From: UBA1563 sp041667115
GTDB taxonomy: Bacteria; Bacteroidota; Ignavibacteria; Ignavibacteriales; Ignavibacteriaceae
Direction of reading: 5' to 3'
Length of the DNA stretch: 64,000 nucleotides
NCBI GenBank assembly: GCA_041667115.1
Contig: JBAYFO010000004.1
Span: forward strand, 1 to 64,000
Shown here: piece after piece, positions 36,349-44,562 of the stretch
How the letters are laid out: every line of letters starts with the position of its first letter
Position numbering within the stretch: position 1 is the first letter of the stretch
Notes under the pieces: model-generated
Databases searched by the model: none
Told to the model about the DNA's origin: nothing
What the model saw: only the letters and a program-made list of their open reading frames with translations
Made by a program: the position numbers and the translations under genes

Positions 36349-37398
36349 TTATCGTTCTAAAGATTTATTAATTTGTTCGGATAATTTAGCAACTTTTGCT
36401 TCGAGCTCTTTAATGCGTTTTGCGTAATCTTCTAAATTTCTAACATGAGCTTCTTGCCGGAAGGCATCTTTGATTTCTTTTAATGGAGCGCCGAAATAGG
36501 TGCCGGATTTTGTTACCGATTTGGAAACACCCGATTGTGCCCCGATCAATACCTTGTCGGCTATTTCAATGTGTCCGATAAAGCCAACCTGACCGCCAAA
36601 CACACAGTAGTCCCCAACTTTTGTGCTGCCGGAAACGCCGCACTGTGCTGAGATTGCAGTATGTTCGCCGATGACAACATTGTGAGCAATTTGCACAAGA
36701 TTATCAATCTTTGTTCCCTTTTTAATTATTGTCGACCCAATTGCTGCGCGGTCAACGGAAACATTTGAGCCGAGTTCAACATCATCTTCAAGAAGAACAT
36801 TTCCGATTTGTGGAATCTTTACATACGCTCCGTTTTCCATTGTGTAGCCAAAACCATCAGAGCCAACAACGGTTCCGGGATGAATTATTACACCTTTACC
36901 GAGTTTGCATTCTTCGCGAATGCTTACATTTTGAAAAAGAAGGGAATTGTCACCGACTTCAACATTTTCTAATAAAACGGTATTATGAAAAATTTTAACA
37001 TTCTTCCCGATTTTACAACCTGCCGAAATAACAACATTTTTTCCTAATGCACTATTTTCTCCTACCGATGCGGTTGGATGAACGAATGCCGTTTTGTCAA
37101 TTCCTTCCAAAGGAAATTTAGGAGAAAAATAGGTGGTGATAATTTTGAAGAAAGCTTTGTTTGGATCGGGGACTTCGAGATAAGTGATATCTTTGCGGGT
37201 TTTTTTGAAATCAGGTTTAACGAAAATAGCGGACGCTTTTGTTGAAGGGAAGAATTTTTCATATTTCGGTAAGTAAAGGAAGGTTACGTCCCCTTCCTTT
37301 GCTTCATCAATTTTTGCTAAGCCGGAAATGAACAGAGTTTCATCGCCGACAATTTTTGCATTTGTGAGTGCTGCAATATCAGCAATTGGTAATTTCAT
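36349..37398 (-). CDS. lpxD: UDP-3-O-acylglucosamine N-acyltransferase LpxD
   Basis: Third step of lipid A synthesis: adds the N-linked acyl chain to UDP-3-O-acyl-glucosamine. The 349-residue protein has the N-terminal uridine-binding domain (SGLAKIDEAKEGDVTFLYLPKY), about ten left-handed beta-helix hexapeptide turns, catalytic H239 in IAHNVVIGEH, and a C-terminal coiled helix (ALKEIKDAFRQEAHVRN). This shows that the organism makes lipopolysaccharide. Its start codon overlaps the ompH stop by one base (TAATG). Confidence 0.97.
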   Translation of the reverse strand: MKLPIADIAALTNAKIVGDETLFISGLAKIDEAKEGDVTFLYLPKYEKFFPSTKASAIFVKPDFKKTRKDITYLEVPDPNKAFFKIITTYFSPKFPLEGIDKTAFVHPTASVGENSALGKNVVISAGCKIGKNVKIFHNTVLLENVEVGDNSLLFQNVSIREECKLGKGVIIHPGTVVGSDGFGYTMENGAYVKIPQIGNVLLEDDVELGSNVSVDRAAIGSTIIKKGTKIDNLVQIAHNVVIGEHTAISAQCGVSGSTKVGDYCVFGGQVGFIGHIEIADKVLIGAQSGVSKSVTKSGTYFGAPLKEIKDAFRQEAHVRNLEDYAKRIKELEAKVAKLSEQINKSLER

Positions 37399-37910
37399 TA
37401 TTTCAGTTTTTCAAGAACAAGATTTGTGATGTCATATTTTTCTTTTGCGAACAGCATTAAAATTTGTCCGCTGCGGTCGAAGACGTAATCATAATCTTCT
37501 TCGGTGGCAACTTGTTTAATTGCGGTGAATAAACGGTTCTGTACAGGTTTCATCAATTCATCCTGTTTCTGAAAAAGTTCGCCGCTTGTGCCGAATTTTT
37601 TATCTCTGTATTCAGTGATCTTTTGTTCCATTTTCATCAATTCGCTTTCGGTCTCAGCGCGGGTTTGGTCGGACATGATTAACTTGCGTTTTTCATAGTC
37701 GTCAAACTTTGTTTTCCAATCGGCTTCGAGTTTTTTTAGCTCGGTCTGCCACTCTTGAATGATTTGGTCAAGCTGCTGGCGTGCATCCTGGGCATCGGGA
37801 AGTTTTTCCATAATTGCGTCCGAATCAACATAGCCTATTTTCAACTGAGAAAATGAGACAGAGAAGATTCCGAAAAAAATGAAAAGACCGAAAATTAATT
37901 TTGCTTTCAT
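37398..37910 (-). CDS. OmpH/Skp-family periplasmic chaperone, copy 2
   Basis: A 170-residue exported protein: signal peptide MKAKLIFGLFIFFGIFSVSFS, the strand LKIGYVDSDAIMEKLPDAQDA, a long coiled-coil (about 45-125, QDARQQLDQIIQEWQTELKKL), then VQNRLFTAIKQVATEEDYDYVFDRSG. Skp/OmpH trimers hold outer-membrane proteins in the periplasm and deliver them to BamA. I chose the ATG at 37910; an upstream alternative at 37961 reads into the repeat element and would bury the signal peptide. Coupled to lpxD. Confidence 0.92.
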   Translation of the reverse strand: MKAKLIFGLFIFFGIFSVSFSQLKIGYVDSDAIMEKLPDAQDARQQLDQIIQEWQTELKKLEADWKTKFDDYEKRKLIMSDQTRAETESELMKMEQKITEYRDKKFGTSGELFQKQDELMKPVQNRLFTAIKQVATEEDYDYVFDRSGQILMLFAKEKYDITNLVLEKLK

Positions 37911-37930
37911 AAATAACCTTGTTTTATATT

Positions 37931-38020
37931 CAAATCCCAAAAGACAAAAAACAAATTCCAACTACAATAATACCAACAAAAGAAACCAATTGAATTTTGG
38001 AATTTGTCTTTTGGAAATTA
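37931..38020. repeat. Inverted-repeat element between the two ompH genes
   Basis: The left arm contains CCCAAAAGACAAAAAACAAA (from about 37936) and the right arm AATTTGTCTTTTGG (38001-38014), with further TTCCAA/TTGGAA matches. Similar sequence occurs inside the element at 18600 and at 34401-34430. It is non-coding and could form a long hairpin in the transcript between the two genes. Confidence 0.7.
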
Positions 38021-38027
38021 TTTAACT

Positions 38028-38561
38028 CTATTTTCCTCTTTTTAATTTGTCGAGGACTTTATACGTAATTTCGTAAGCGGAATCTGCATACAATAAAATT
38101 GCTGCTTGTTCGGTTTTATCAAAGACAAACTGCATGCCTTCTTCTTTTGCAACCGTTTCAATAGTCTTCAAAACTTTATCTTTTACCGGTTTCAAATATT
38201 CTTCCTGTTTCTGATAAACTTCACCTGTGCCGGTAGCAAATTTTGATCTTCTAAATTCTTCAACAGATTGTTGTTGAGCCACTAATTTTTGTTGGATCTC
38301 ATTTTTCTGAGCTTCTTTCATCGTGGCGGCTTGCTTTTGATAATTTGTATAAGCTTCTTGAAAAGTTTGTCCCATGCTGTCAAGTTGTGCGTTCCATTTT
38401 TGAATTAACGCGTCCAAATCGCCTTGAGCTTTAATAGCTTCAGGAAGTTGTTTGAGAATGATTTCGGAATCAACGAAACCAATTTTAATTACAGCCGGGG
38501 TTTGTGCAAATGTACTTGCCGCAAAGATGAATAATGCAAAGATTAAAAAATAACGTTTCAC
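38028..38561 (-). CDS. OmpH/Skp-family periplasmic chaperone, copy 1
   Basis: A 177-residue paralog of the next gene: signal peptide MKRYFLIFALFIFAASTFAQ, VIKIGFVDSEIILKQLPEAIKAQGDL, a coiled-coil body, then VKDKVLKTIETVAKEEGMQFVFDKTEQAAIL. The tandem OmpH pair downstream of bamA is a common arrangement in Bacteroidota-type genomes. It lies 40 bases after bamA and is separated from copy 2 by an inverted-repeat element, which may affect their relative expression. Confidence 0.93.
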   Translation of the reverse strand: MKRYFLIFALFIFAASTFAQTPAVIKIGFVDSEIILKQLPEAIKAQGDLDALIQKWNAQLDSMGQTFQEAYTNYQKQAATMKEAQKNEIQQKLVAQQQSVEEFRRSKFATGTGEVYQKQEEYLKPVKDKVLKTIETVAKEEGMQFVFDKTEQAAILLYADSAYEITYKVLDKLKRGK

Positions 38562-38601
38562 TCTGTATCCTTTTTTTTATTTATAAATGAAAAATAACTA
38601 A

Positions 38602-41094
38602 TTAAAAACCTTTTCCGAACTGAAAATGGAAAACCCATGAAGGATCTTTTCCGTCAACAGCTTTTCTATCGAAACCATATCCAAGATCAAAACCAATTAA
38701 TCCAATCGGGTTGATCATAATTCGTGCGCCAACACCTGCTGAGCGGCGTAGATTAAATGCCTGCGTCTCATCAATGCTTGCAAAGACGTTCCCCGCTTCG
38801 GCAAAGGCAATCAAGTAAAGTGGGATGGGTTCTAACGCAACAGCAAAACGTAATTCGGAGGTATAGCGGATAGAGACTTTTCCTCCGTAGACATCACCGG
38901 TTTTATTTATTGGTCCGACGGTTCTATCTTCATAGCCGCGTAATGGTGTTGTGGCAACGATTAATCCGTTTCCACCCATATAAAAATATTCAAACGGCTG
39001 GATCGGAGTGTCTTTTTTTAACTCTCCCAAATATCCTAAATCTGCAACAGAAAATAAAACTAATTTACTTATACCGAATAACCGTTTATACCATTCGGTC
39101 TTGAAATTAATTTTGTAGTAATCAACATCTCCGGGAAGAAAAGGTCCGCCAGAAATTTCTGCGTCTAATCCGATTGAAGAACCAATGGAAGGGAAGATAG
39201 GGTTATCAACATTTTTTCTTGTAATGCTGGCGCCGAGGGTAAACTGTTGCGTTCGACCTTCGCGGTAATAGCTTCCACCGTTAATAACATTGTTCGATTG
39301 ATATTTAAGCGTTCCCTGAACATAAAAATAATCATCGGGCCATTTTAATCTTCTTCCGAGGCGCATACTTGCACCCGACTGGCTTAAATCATAAATATAT
39401 TGTTGGCGTGTATCGAAGAAATCAAATCCGATAAGTGTGGGAGTATCGTACATCCAGGGTTCGGTAAATCCAAGAGAAAAAGTCCGGTATAAATTTCCAA
39501 CGCCGAATTGCCAATTAAAACTTAAAACCTGTCCACCGCCAAGTTGAAATGGTTCTGCCATCGAAAAGTTGGTTAACGTAACACCAACCGAACCGCTGAA
39601 TCCATAGCTTCCGCTATAGCCCACCGAAGCATTTAAATAATCGCTTGATTTTTCTTCAACTTTAAATACAACATCAACGGTGCTGTCGTTCGCTAGTTGA
39701 TAATCAACACCCTCTTGATACAATTTTTCTACGTTGAAAAACTGAAGATTAGCAAGTTGTTGCAAACTTCTGAACATATAAGCGCGGTTAAAATAATCTC
39801 CGGGAATAGTGTAGAGTTCTCTCCTGATGACCTTGTCTTTCGTTTTATCATTTCCCAAAATATCAACTTTGCCAACCTTAAATTGGTTCCGTTCTGAAAC
39901 TTGAATATTTACATCAATTGAATCTGCTGCAACTTTCGTTTCCTCAGTTTTCATATTGAAAGTGAGATACCCGTTATCAAGATACAAAGCTGCAACGTCG
40001 TTTTGTTTTTCATTGCCGCGCAAGTTTTGATTAAATAATTCATAATCAAAAACATCCCCTTTTTTAAAACCGAGGCGTTCGTTCAACACATCCGCGGAGT
40101 AGATGGTGTTCCCTTCCCATGTAATGTTTCGGACTTTATATTTCGGACCTTCGGAAACATTGACGATTATTTCAAGATCTTTTTTGTCGTTTGAATAGAC
40201 GAGAGAATCACTTACAATTTCCGCATCACGGTATCCATTTTTCAAATAAAACTTTTGCAGCAGTTTTTTATCTTCTTCATATTTGTTTTTATCAAACTTT
40301 GCACTGCTCCAGAACTTCCACCATTTTGATTCTTCGGTTTCTTTAAAGGCGCCCTTTAAGTCGCTTTCGGAAAAATCGTTATTTCCCCGGAACACAATTT
40401 TACGGACTTTCGTAACATCGTTTTCAATGATATCGTATTTAAGAAGAATCCGGTCTTTTATTTTATCGATTAAATTCGTGTAAGTCTTATCGTCTCTATC
40501 AAATTCAAGTTTATACTCTTCGGAGAGATCTTTTTTGTTCCTCCAGTGAGTGATAATTTTATCTGCGGAAGTATCGGCTTGAAAAAACTGAAAAAACTTT
40601 GGAGTAATTTGAGCATTAAAATAGCCGTCATCTTCATACAGTTTCATGATCTTTAGTTTTGTTTTTTGAACTTCGGGAGTTTTTAAAATTTGCCCGCGAA
40701 TAAAATTTATTTTTTCTTCAATCTTACTCGTACTTATTTCATCATTTCCCTCAACAACAGCCTTCTCGATACGGGGATATTCTTCAACCTTTATAAGAAG
40801 AAAAACACCGTCGGGAAGTTCTTTTTCAATTAAGATTTCAACGTTGGAAAAAATATTCAAAGACCAGAGTTGTTTAATTGCTCCGATGGTTTGGTCGCCG
40901 GGGATTTGAATTTCATCTCCGATCTTCAAGCCGCTGTTGGCTACTATGGTACGGGCGTCCGCCGAAGTGTTTCCTTCAACCGAAATTCCTAATATTTTTA
41001 ATGTCTTTGGAGCCGTTTGAGCTGCTAAGAAAAAAGGAAAAAGAAGAAAAAGAAAAATGATGTTTAAAAAATGATTCCGTGAAAGGATCCGCAT
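38602..41094 (-). CDS. bamA: Outer-membrane protein assembly factor BamA
   Basis: BamA folds and inserts beta-barrel proteins into the outer membrane. The 830-residue product has a signal peptide (to AAQ, about residue 26), an N-terminal string of POTRA domains (ISVEGNTSADARTIVANSGLKIGD, EGNDEISTSKIEEKI, FRGNNDFSESDLKGAF, ITWEGNTIYSADVL, VDILGNDKTKDKVI) and a C-terminal Omp85 barrel. The barrel has GLIVATTPLRGYEDRTVG in the lid region and ends in aromatic F (FQFGKGF). Length is normal. It lies one base after uppS and begins the BamA-OmpH-OmpH-LpxD envelope block. Confidence 0.97.
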   Translation of the reverse strand: MRILSRNHFLNIIFLFLLFPFFLAAQTAPKTLKILGISVEGNTSADARTIVANSGLKIGDEIQIPGDQTIGAIKQLWSLNIFSNVEILIEKELPDGVFLLIKVEEYPRIEKAVVEGNDEISTSKIEEKINFIRGQILKTPEVQKTKLKIMKLYEDDGYFNAQITPKFFQFFQADTSADKIITHWRNKKDLSEEYKLEFDRDDKTYTNLIDKIKDRILLKYDIIENDVTKVRKIVFRGNNDFSESDLKGAFKETEESKWWKFWSSAKFDKNKYEEDKKLLQKFYLKNGYRDAEIVSDSLVYSNDKKDLEIIVNVSEGPKYKVRNITWEGNTIYSADVLNERLGFKKGDVFDYELFNQNLRGNEKQNDVAALYLDNGYLTFNMKTEETKVAADSIDVNIQVSERNQFKVGKVDILGNDKTKDKVIRRELYTIPGDYFNRAYMFRSLQQLANLQFFNVEKLYQEGVDYQLANDSTVDVVFKVEEKSSDYLNASVGYSGSYGFSGSVGVTLTNFSMAEPFQLGGGQVLSFNWQFGVGNLYRTFSLGFTEPWMYDTPTLIGFDFFDTRQQYIYDLSQSGASMRLGRRLKWPDDYFYVQGTLKYQSNNVINGGSYYREGRTQQFTLGASITRKNVDNPIFPSIGSSIGLDAEISGGPFLPGDVDYYKINFKTEWYKRLFGISKLVLFSVADLGYLGELKKDTPIQPFEYFYMGGNGLIVATTPLRGYEDRTVGPINKTGDVYGGKVSIRYTSELRFAVALEPIPLYLIAFAEAGNVFASIDETQAFNLRRSAGVGARIMINPIGLIGFDLGYGFDRKAVDGKDPSWVFHFQFGKGF

Positions 41095-41095
41095 G

Positions 41096-41884
41096 CTATG
41101 TACCTGTTTCCTTTTGTTTGATTTGCTCGCTTACTTTCCCGAATCTCCGTTCTCTTTTTTGGAAATCCCGAATGGCGTCATATAAATTTTTTCGCTTAAA
41201 TGCAGGCCACAGTGTTTCGGAAATAAAAAATTCCGAATATGCAATCTGCCATAATAAAAAGTTGCTTACTCTAAATTCTCCGCTGGTTCTAATTACCAGG
41301 TCGGGGTCGGGGAGTTGTTTTGTGTTTAAGTAAGACGAAAACCGTGCAACGTCAAGTTCATTTATGTTTAACTTGCCGCTTTGAGCGTCTTTCATCATTT
41401 CCTTAACCGATTCAAGGATTTCCCATCTTCCGCTATAACTTAACGCAAGCACTAAATTCAAAGCAACATTGTTTTTTGTTTTCTCAATCGCATCGTTAAG
41501 TTGTTTTTGCACTTCACCAGGTAATGCGGACATATCGCCGATCATCATTACGCGAACATTGTTTTGGTGCAGATCATCAAGCTCTTTTTGTAATGTTTTT
41601 ACAAGCAGACGCATCAAGGTTGATACTTCATCTTGCGGACGTTTCCAATTTTCCGTAGAGAAAGTGTAAAGGGTAAGATTCTTTACTCCTAATTGGACGC
41701 ACGCGCGGACAATATCCCTCACCGATTCTACACCGGCTTGATGCCCGGCAAAACGGGGTAATCCCTTGCTTTTCGCCCATCTGCCATTTCCATCCATAAT
41801 AATCGCTATATGATTTGGAATGCAGCCTGACTCTTTAAGGTTTTTTTGTTCGGCTTGGTCTGTATTGAGCTGTTTTTTATTCAA
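41096..41884 (-). CDS. uppS: Undecaprenyl diphosphate synthase (isoprenyl transferase)
   Basis: Makes the C55 lipid carrier used for peptidoglycan and lipopolysaccharide. The 262-residue cis-prenyltransferase has catalytic D31 in IAIIMDGNGRWAK, the GHQAGVESVRDIVRAC helix, LTLYTFSTENWKRP, and the C-terminal RTSGEFRVSNFLLWQIAYSE and FAxxLWP-type segment (SETLWPAF). An N-terminal hydrophilic extension of about 20 residues is unremarkable. It is the first gene of the envelope block. The 190 bases upstream contain only a weak TACATTTA -10 candidate. Confidence 0.96.
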   Translation of the reverse strand: MNKKQLNTDQAEQKNLKESGCIPNHIAIIMDGNGRWAKSKGLPRFAGHQAGVESVRDIVRACVQLGVKNLTLYTFSTENWKRPQDEVSTLMRLLVKTLQKELDDLHQNNVRVMMIGDMSALPGEVQKQLNDAIEKTKNNVALNLVLALSYSGRWEILESVKEMMKDAQSGKLNINELDVARFSSYLNTKQLPDPDLVIRTSGEFRVSNFLLWQIAYSEFFISETLWPAFKRKNLYDAIRDFQKRERRFGKVSEQIKQKETGT

Positions 41885-42076
41885 TGTCTTTAAATGTAAT
41901 TATCTCTAGAACTCTAATCTATTTATGATTAAGCACAAAAGTGTCCTATTCAAGAGTGTAAAAGTACGTAATTATTGCTTTTTATGAAAAGGAAAAAAGA
42001 AATGACTATTCTTTTCCGAAATTAAGATTTTGTAGTAAAGGCTATAGCGGGGAAAAGAGAATGGGGGCTGATTGTT

Positions 42077-42517
42077 TTATTGAATTCTTTCAACATTTTT
42101 TTGAAATACGATATCGTAGGTTGGACTAAATAAATCACTTTGGACTCTTTCATAAACGGGAACGAAGTAAATGTTTCTTTTTATTGAATCATCTAAAGAG
42201 GAGACCAGATCTTTGACGGTCTTATAGATTTCAAAAGGAAAGCCGAGAAAGAGGAGTACGTCTTTGTTTCCTGTTTTTGTTTTCCGGGAAGCCAGGTAAC
42301 TTAACTTTTCTAGCAATTTGGAATCTTTTAAATCTCTTTTATCAATACAAATTCCCATTGCATATTGACGATGAAGCTTAGCGACAATGTCAATATCGTA
42401 ACCATTTACTTGCGGCGGTTCGGACAGATACGTGCCTAATTTACGCTTTATGATCGTGTAGCCAAGTTTCCACAAATGGCTTACAAGTAGGTCAATATTT
42501 TTCTTCCGGTTGTACAT
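42077..42517 (-). CDS. Unknown protein with faint nuclease-fold pattern, 146 aa
   Basis: I do not recognise the family. The segment NGYDIDIVAKLHRQYAMGICIDKRDL resembles the strand-turn-strand core of PD-(D/E)xK-type folds (xDIDIVA then a strand ending in K60). The exact acidic-x-lysine motif is not met, so it may be inactive or unrelated. It is third in a lexA-led unit, two bases after the WYL-like gene. LexA control is therefore likely if there is no internal promoter. Confidence 0.55.
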   Translation of the reverse strand: MYNRKKNIDLLVSHLWKLGYTIIKRKLGTYLSEPPQVNGYDIDIVAKLHRQYAMGICIDKRDLKDSKLLEKLSYLASRKTKTGNKDVLLFLGFPFEIYKTVKDLVSSLDDSIKRNIYFVPVYERVQSDLFSPTYDIVFQKNVERIQ

Positions 42518-42519
42518 TG

Positions 42520-42777
42520 TTAATTAACATATGTTGGAAAAGGAATAATAGGAATAACGGGTGAAAAGCGAATATTGTTCAACACCTTAATGTTTGCAAT
42601 TCTTTCGTATGAAAATTTTTCAACTTCCATCGAGCTTGGAGTTTTGCCGTAAATAAATTTCTTGCCGCTTCTATCCATGCCGATAAAATAAGGGTCAAGA
42701 ATTATTTCGGTCAATCCGTAATAAAAGCGGACTCTTCTTCTTTGTTTAATTGCATTATAAAAAATTTCAGATTTCAT
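42520..42777 (-). CDS. Small WYL-like domain protein
   Basis: An 85-residue protein reading MKSEIFYNAIKQRRRVRFYYG, LTEIILDPYFIGMDRSGKKFIYGKT, VEKFSYERIANIKVL. This resembles the core of a WYL domain (strand, DPY turn, then a final ERI/ANI element) without a DNA-binding part. WYL domains act as ligand sensors in regulators, many in defence and DNA-damage contexts. The ATG at 42777 with a GGGAAAG site upstream is preferred to an in-frame ATG at 42813, which lies inside lexA. It follows lexA by 13 bases. Confidence 0.6.
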   Translation of the reverse strand: MKSEIFYNAIKQRRRVRFYYGLTEIILDPYFIGMDRSGKKFIYGKTPSSMEVEKFSYERIANIKVLNNIRFSPVIPIIPFPTYVN

Positions 42778-42790
42778 ATACTTTCCCTTT

Positions 42791-43441
42791 TTAATTATAC
42801 CAGCGGATGACACCGATAACTTTTCCGGCGATATTAAAAATTTCCTTGTTTACAATTTCAATTGGCTGGTAATTGTCGTTTTCTGGGATCAATTTAATTT
42901 CATTGTTTTTTTGCCAGTAACGTTTTACCGTCGCTTCGTCATCAATTAAAGCCACCACAATATCATCATGTTTCGCAAAATTTTGTGCGGCGACAATCAC
43001 ATAATCATTTTCGACAATTCCTGCATTTATCATGCTGTCGCCTTTTACTTTAAGAGCAAAACAAGTTTGATAACCCTTTAGCATTGCAGGATCAACTACA
43101 ACATCGCCTTCAAAATTTTCAACGGCGGTTATAGGTGCACCGGCAGCCACGCGTCCGATGATAGGAATTTTTTTGAAAAGCTTTTCCACATCATCAAACG
43201 TTGGAGGTAATCGCAACCCTTCAAAATTGGAAAGAACGGTGATTCCACGGCTTGCATTACTTTCAATTAAGATATAACCTTTTTTCACCAAAGCATCCAT
43301 ATGCCTTTTTACGCCAAACGTTGAGGAGATACCAAACTGCTTTCCTATTTGACGAAGCGTTGGCGGATATCCGTTTTCGTTTCGGAACTGCTCAATAAAA
43401 GTTAAAATTTCTTGCTGCCGGTCTGTTAATTCTTTTTTCAT
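42791..43441 (-). CDS. lexA: LexA repressor
   Basis: SOS regulator that self-cleaves when RecA is activated. The 216-residue protein has an N-terminal winged helix (LTDRQQEILTFIEQFRNENGYPPTLRQIG, then GVKRHMDALVKKGYI), cleavage site A100-G101 in RVAAGAPITA, catalytic S136 in GDSMINAGI and K173 in EATVKRY. All residues for autoproteolysis are present. A palindrome between its -35 and -10 boxes suggests autorepression. Two small genes follow in the same unit. Confidence 0.96.
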   Translation of the reverse strand: MKKELTDRQQEILTFIEQFRNENGYPPTLRQIGKQFGISSTFGVKRHMDALVKKGYILIESNASRGITVLSNFEGLRLPPTFDDVEKLFKKIPIIGRVAAGAPITAVENFEGDVVVDPAMLKGYQTCFALKVKGDSMINAGIVENDYVIVAAQNFAKHDDIVVALIDDEATVKRYWQKNNEIKLIPENDNYQPIEIVNKEIFNIAGKVIGVIRWYN

Positions 43442-43463
43442 TATAGTGTTATTTTGTTCACTA

Positions 43464-43494
43464 CAAATATAGTGTTCATACGAACACTTGTCAA
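43464..43494 (-). promoter_or_regulatory. lexA promoter with operator in the spacer
   Basis: On the minus strand TTGACA (plus 43489-43494), a 17-base spacer and TATATTTG (plus 43464-43471) form a strong promoter. The 18-bp palindrome AGTGTTC-ATAC-GAACACT (43471-43488) fills the spacer exactly, so a bound repressor would block polymerase. A further GTTCAC half-site lies at 43456-43461. The site is GTTC-N4-GAAC, inverted relative to the Gram-positive GAAC-N4-GTTC box. Confidence 0.8.
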
Positions 43495-43603
43495 GGATAA
43501 AATTATCCTTGACTTATTATCGCATAAAAGTGAGTTTACTTTAGTTTTTGCAGCTAAAGTGATATTGTAAAGTTTGAATTTGGGTGATTCTGAAGGATGG
43601 TTA

Positions 43604-43639
43604 AAAAGCATCACGCTGTTTTGTTGCAGTGATGCTTTT
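43604..43639 (-). terminator. Terminator of the oxidoreductase operon
   Basis: Arms AAAAGCATCAC and GTGATGCTTTT surround a 14-base loop; on the minus strand the hairpin ends in a T run. It lies 63 bases past the last gene of the operon and separates it from the lexA promoter. Confidence 0.85.
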
Positions 43640-43701
43640 CAATAACTAGTTAAGTCTTCTTGGGAAAAACTAATCGTGGCACAGAATGAAACAATTTTTC
43701 A

Positions 43702-43959
43702 TCAAGAAAAACTGTTTGCAATTCCATCCATTGCTTGCGACCCGGCACGTAACTCATTCAACTTCTGAATTATTTTCAAAATATTAGACCGCCGTTCATC
43801 TACAATTTCGCCAACAAAGTTTTTCACTTCGGGCGCATTGCAGTCGTCGTAAACGTTCTCGTAAAAACGGACTGAAGCGGTCTCTCTCCTGAGTGCTTCA
43901 TTCAGCATCGCACACGAATCTCTGCATGTGTGATCGCATCGTATATTATGTTCAACCAT
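43702..43959 (-). CDS. Small cysteine-containing ferritin-like protein
   Basis: An 85-residue helical protein: IRCDHTCRDSCAMLNEALRRETASVRFYENVYDDC, then APEVKNFVGEIVDERRSNILKIIQKLNEL. The pattern (RRE..xVxFYE in one helix, IVDERR in the next) resembles half of a rubrerythrin/ferritin-like four-helix bundle, with Cys at 8, 12, 16 and 40. The usual ExxH histidine is replaced by serine (ERRSN), so a classical di-iron site is not assured. It follows the oxidoreductase gamma gene by 24 bases and probably belongs to that operon. A redox or iron-related accessory role is inference. Confidence 0.6.
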   Translation of the reverse strand: MVEHNIRCDHTCRDSCAMLNEALRRETASVRFYENVYDDCNAPEVKNFVGEIVDERRSNILKIIQKLNELRAGSQAMDGIANSFS

Positions 43960-43983
43960 TATAGGGCTCCCCTGTTTAATTTG

Positions 43984-44547
43984 TTAAACAGAAACATGAT
44001 AATTAACTTCGATTAGTTCTTTTCCTTTTAATAAAGCTTTCTCATTTACAGGTAGCAAATGATGATGCCGTTCGGGCAAAACTTTTTTAAGTGCAGCCAA
44101 GACACTCGTCATTTTTACGAGTGGTTTTATTTCTAAAAAAGCTCCCAGCATAATCATATTTGAAATTTGTTTCTTCCCCATTTTGTTCGCTTCTTCTATA
44201 GCGGCAATTTTGTATACCATAATGTCTTTGCCGGTAGGAGGATTAATAATCGTGGAAGCTTCGTAAAAAAGAAATCCATTTTGCTTAACGTGATTTTCAA
44301 ACTTATCAAGCGAAGGCTGATTAAGAATGATTGCAGAATCAAATTTTGAAACAATCGGGGAACTGATCTTTTTTTCGGAAATAATCGTTATGCAATTTGC
44401 AGTTCCGCCACGCATCTCAGGACCATAAGAGGGCATCCAGCTTGTTTCTTTATTTTCCATCATTGCCGCATAAGCAAGAATTTTACCCATCGAAAGAACT
44501 CCCTGTCCTCCAAATCCGGCAATAATAATTTCATCGGTACTATACAT
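43984..44547 (-). CDS. 2-oxoacid:ferredoxin oxidoreductase, gamma subunit
   Basis: The 187-residue catalytic-domain subunit opens with EIIIAGFGGQGVLSMGKILAYAA and contains SWMPSYGPEMRGGTANC, both diagnostic of the gamma (KorC/PorG-like) subunit. With the alpha, beta and delta subunits just upstream it forms a thiamine-diphosphate enzyme that oxidatively decarboxylates a 2-oxoacid to its CoA ester and reduces ferredoxin, or runs in reverse. Confidence 0.93.
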   Translation of the reverse strand: MYSTDEIIIAGFGGQGVLSMGKILAYAAMMENKETSWMPSYGPEMRGGTANCITIISEKKISSPIVSKFDSAIILNQPSLDKFENHVKQNGFLFYEASTIINPPTGKDIMVYKIAAIEEANKMGKKQISNMIMLGAFLEIKPLVKMTSVLAALKKVLPERHHHLLPVNEKALLKGKELIEVNYHVSV

Positions 44548-44562
44548 AGTTTCCTCTTCTGG

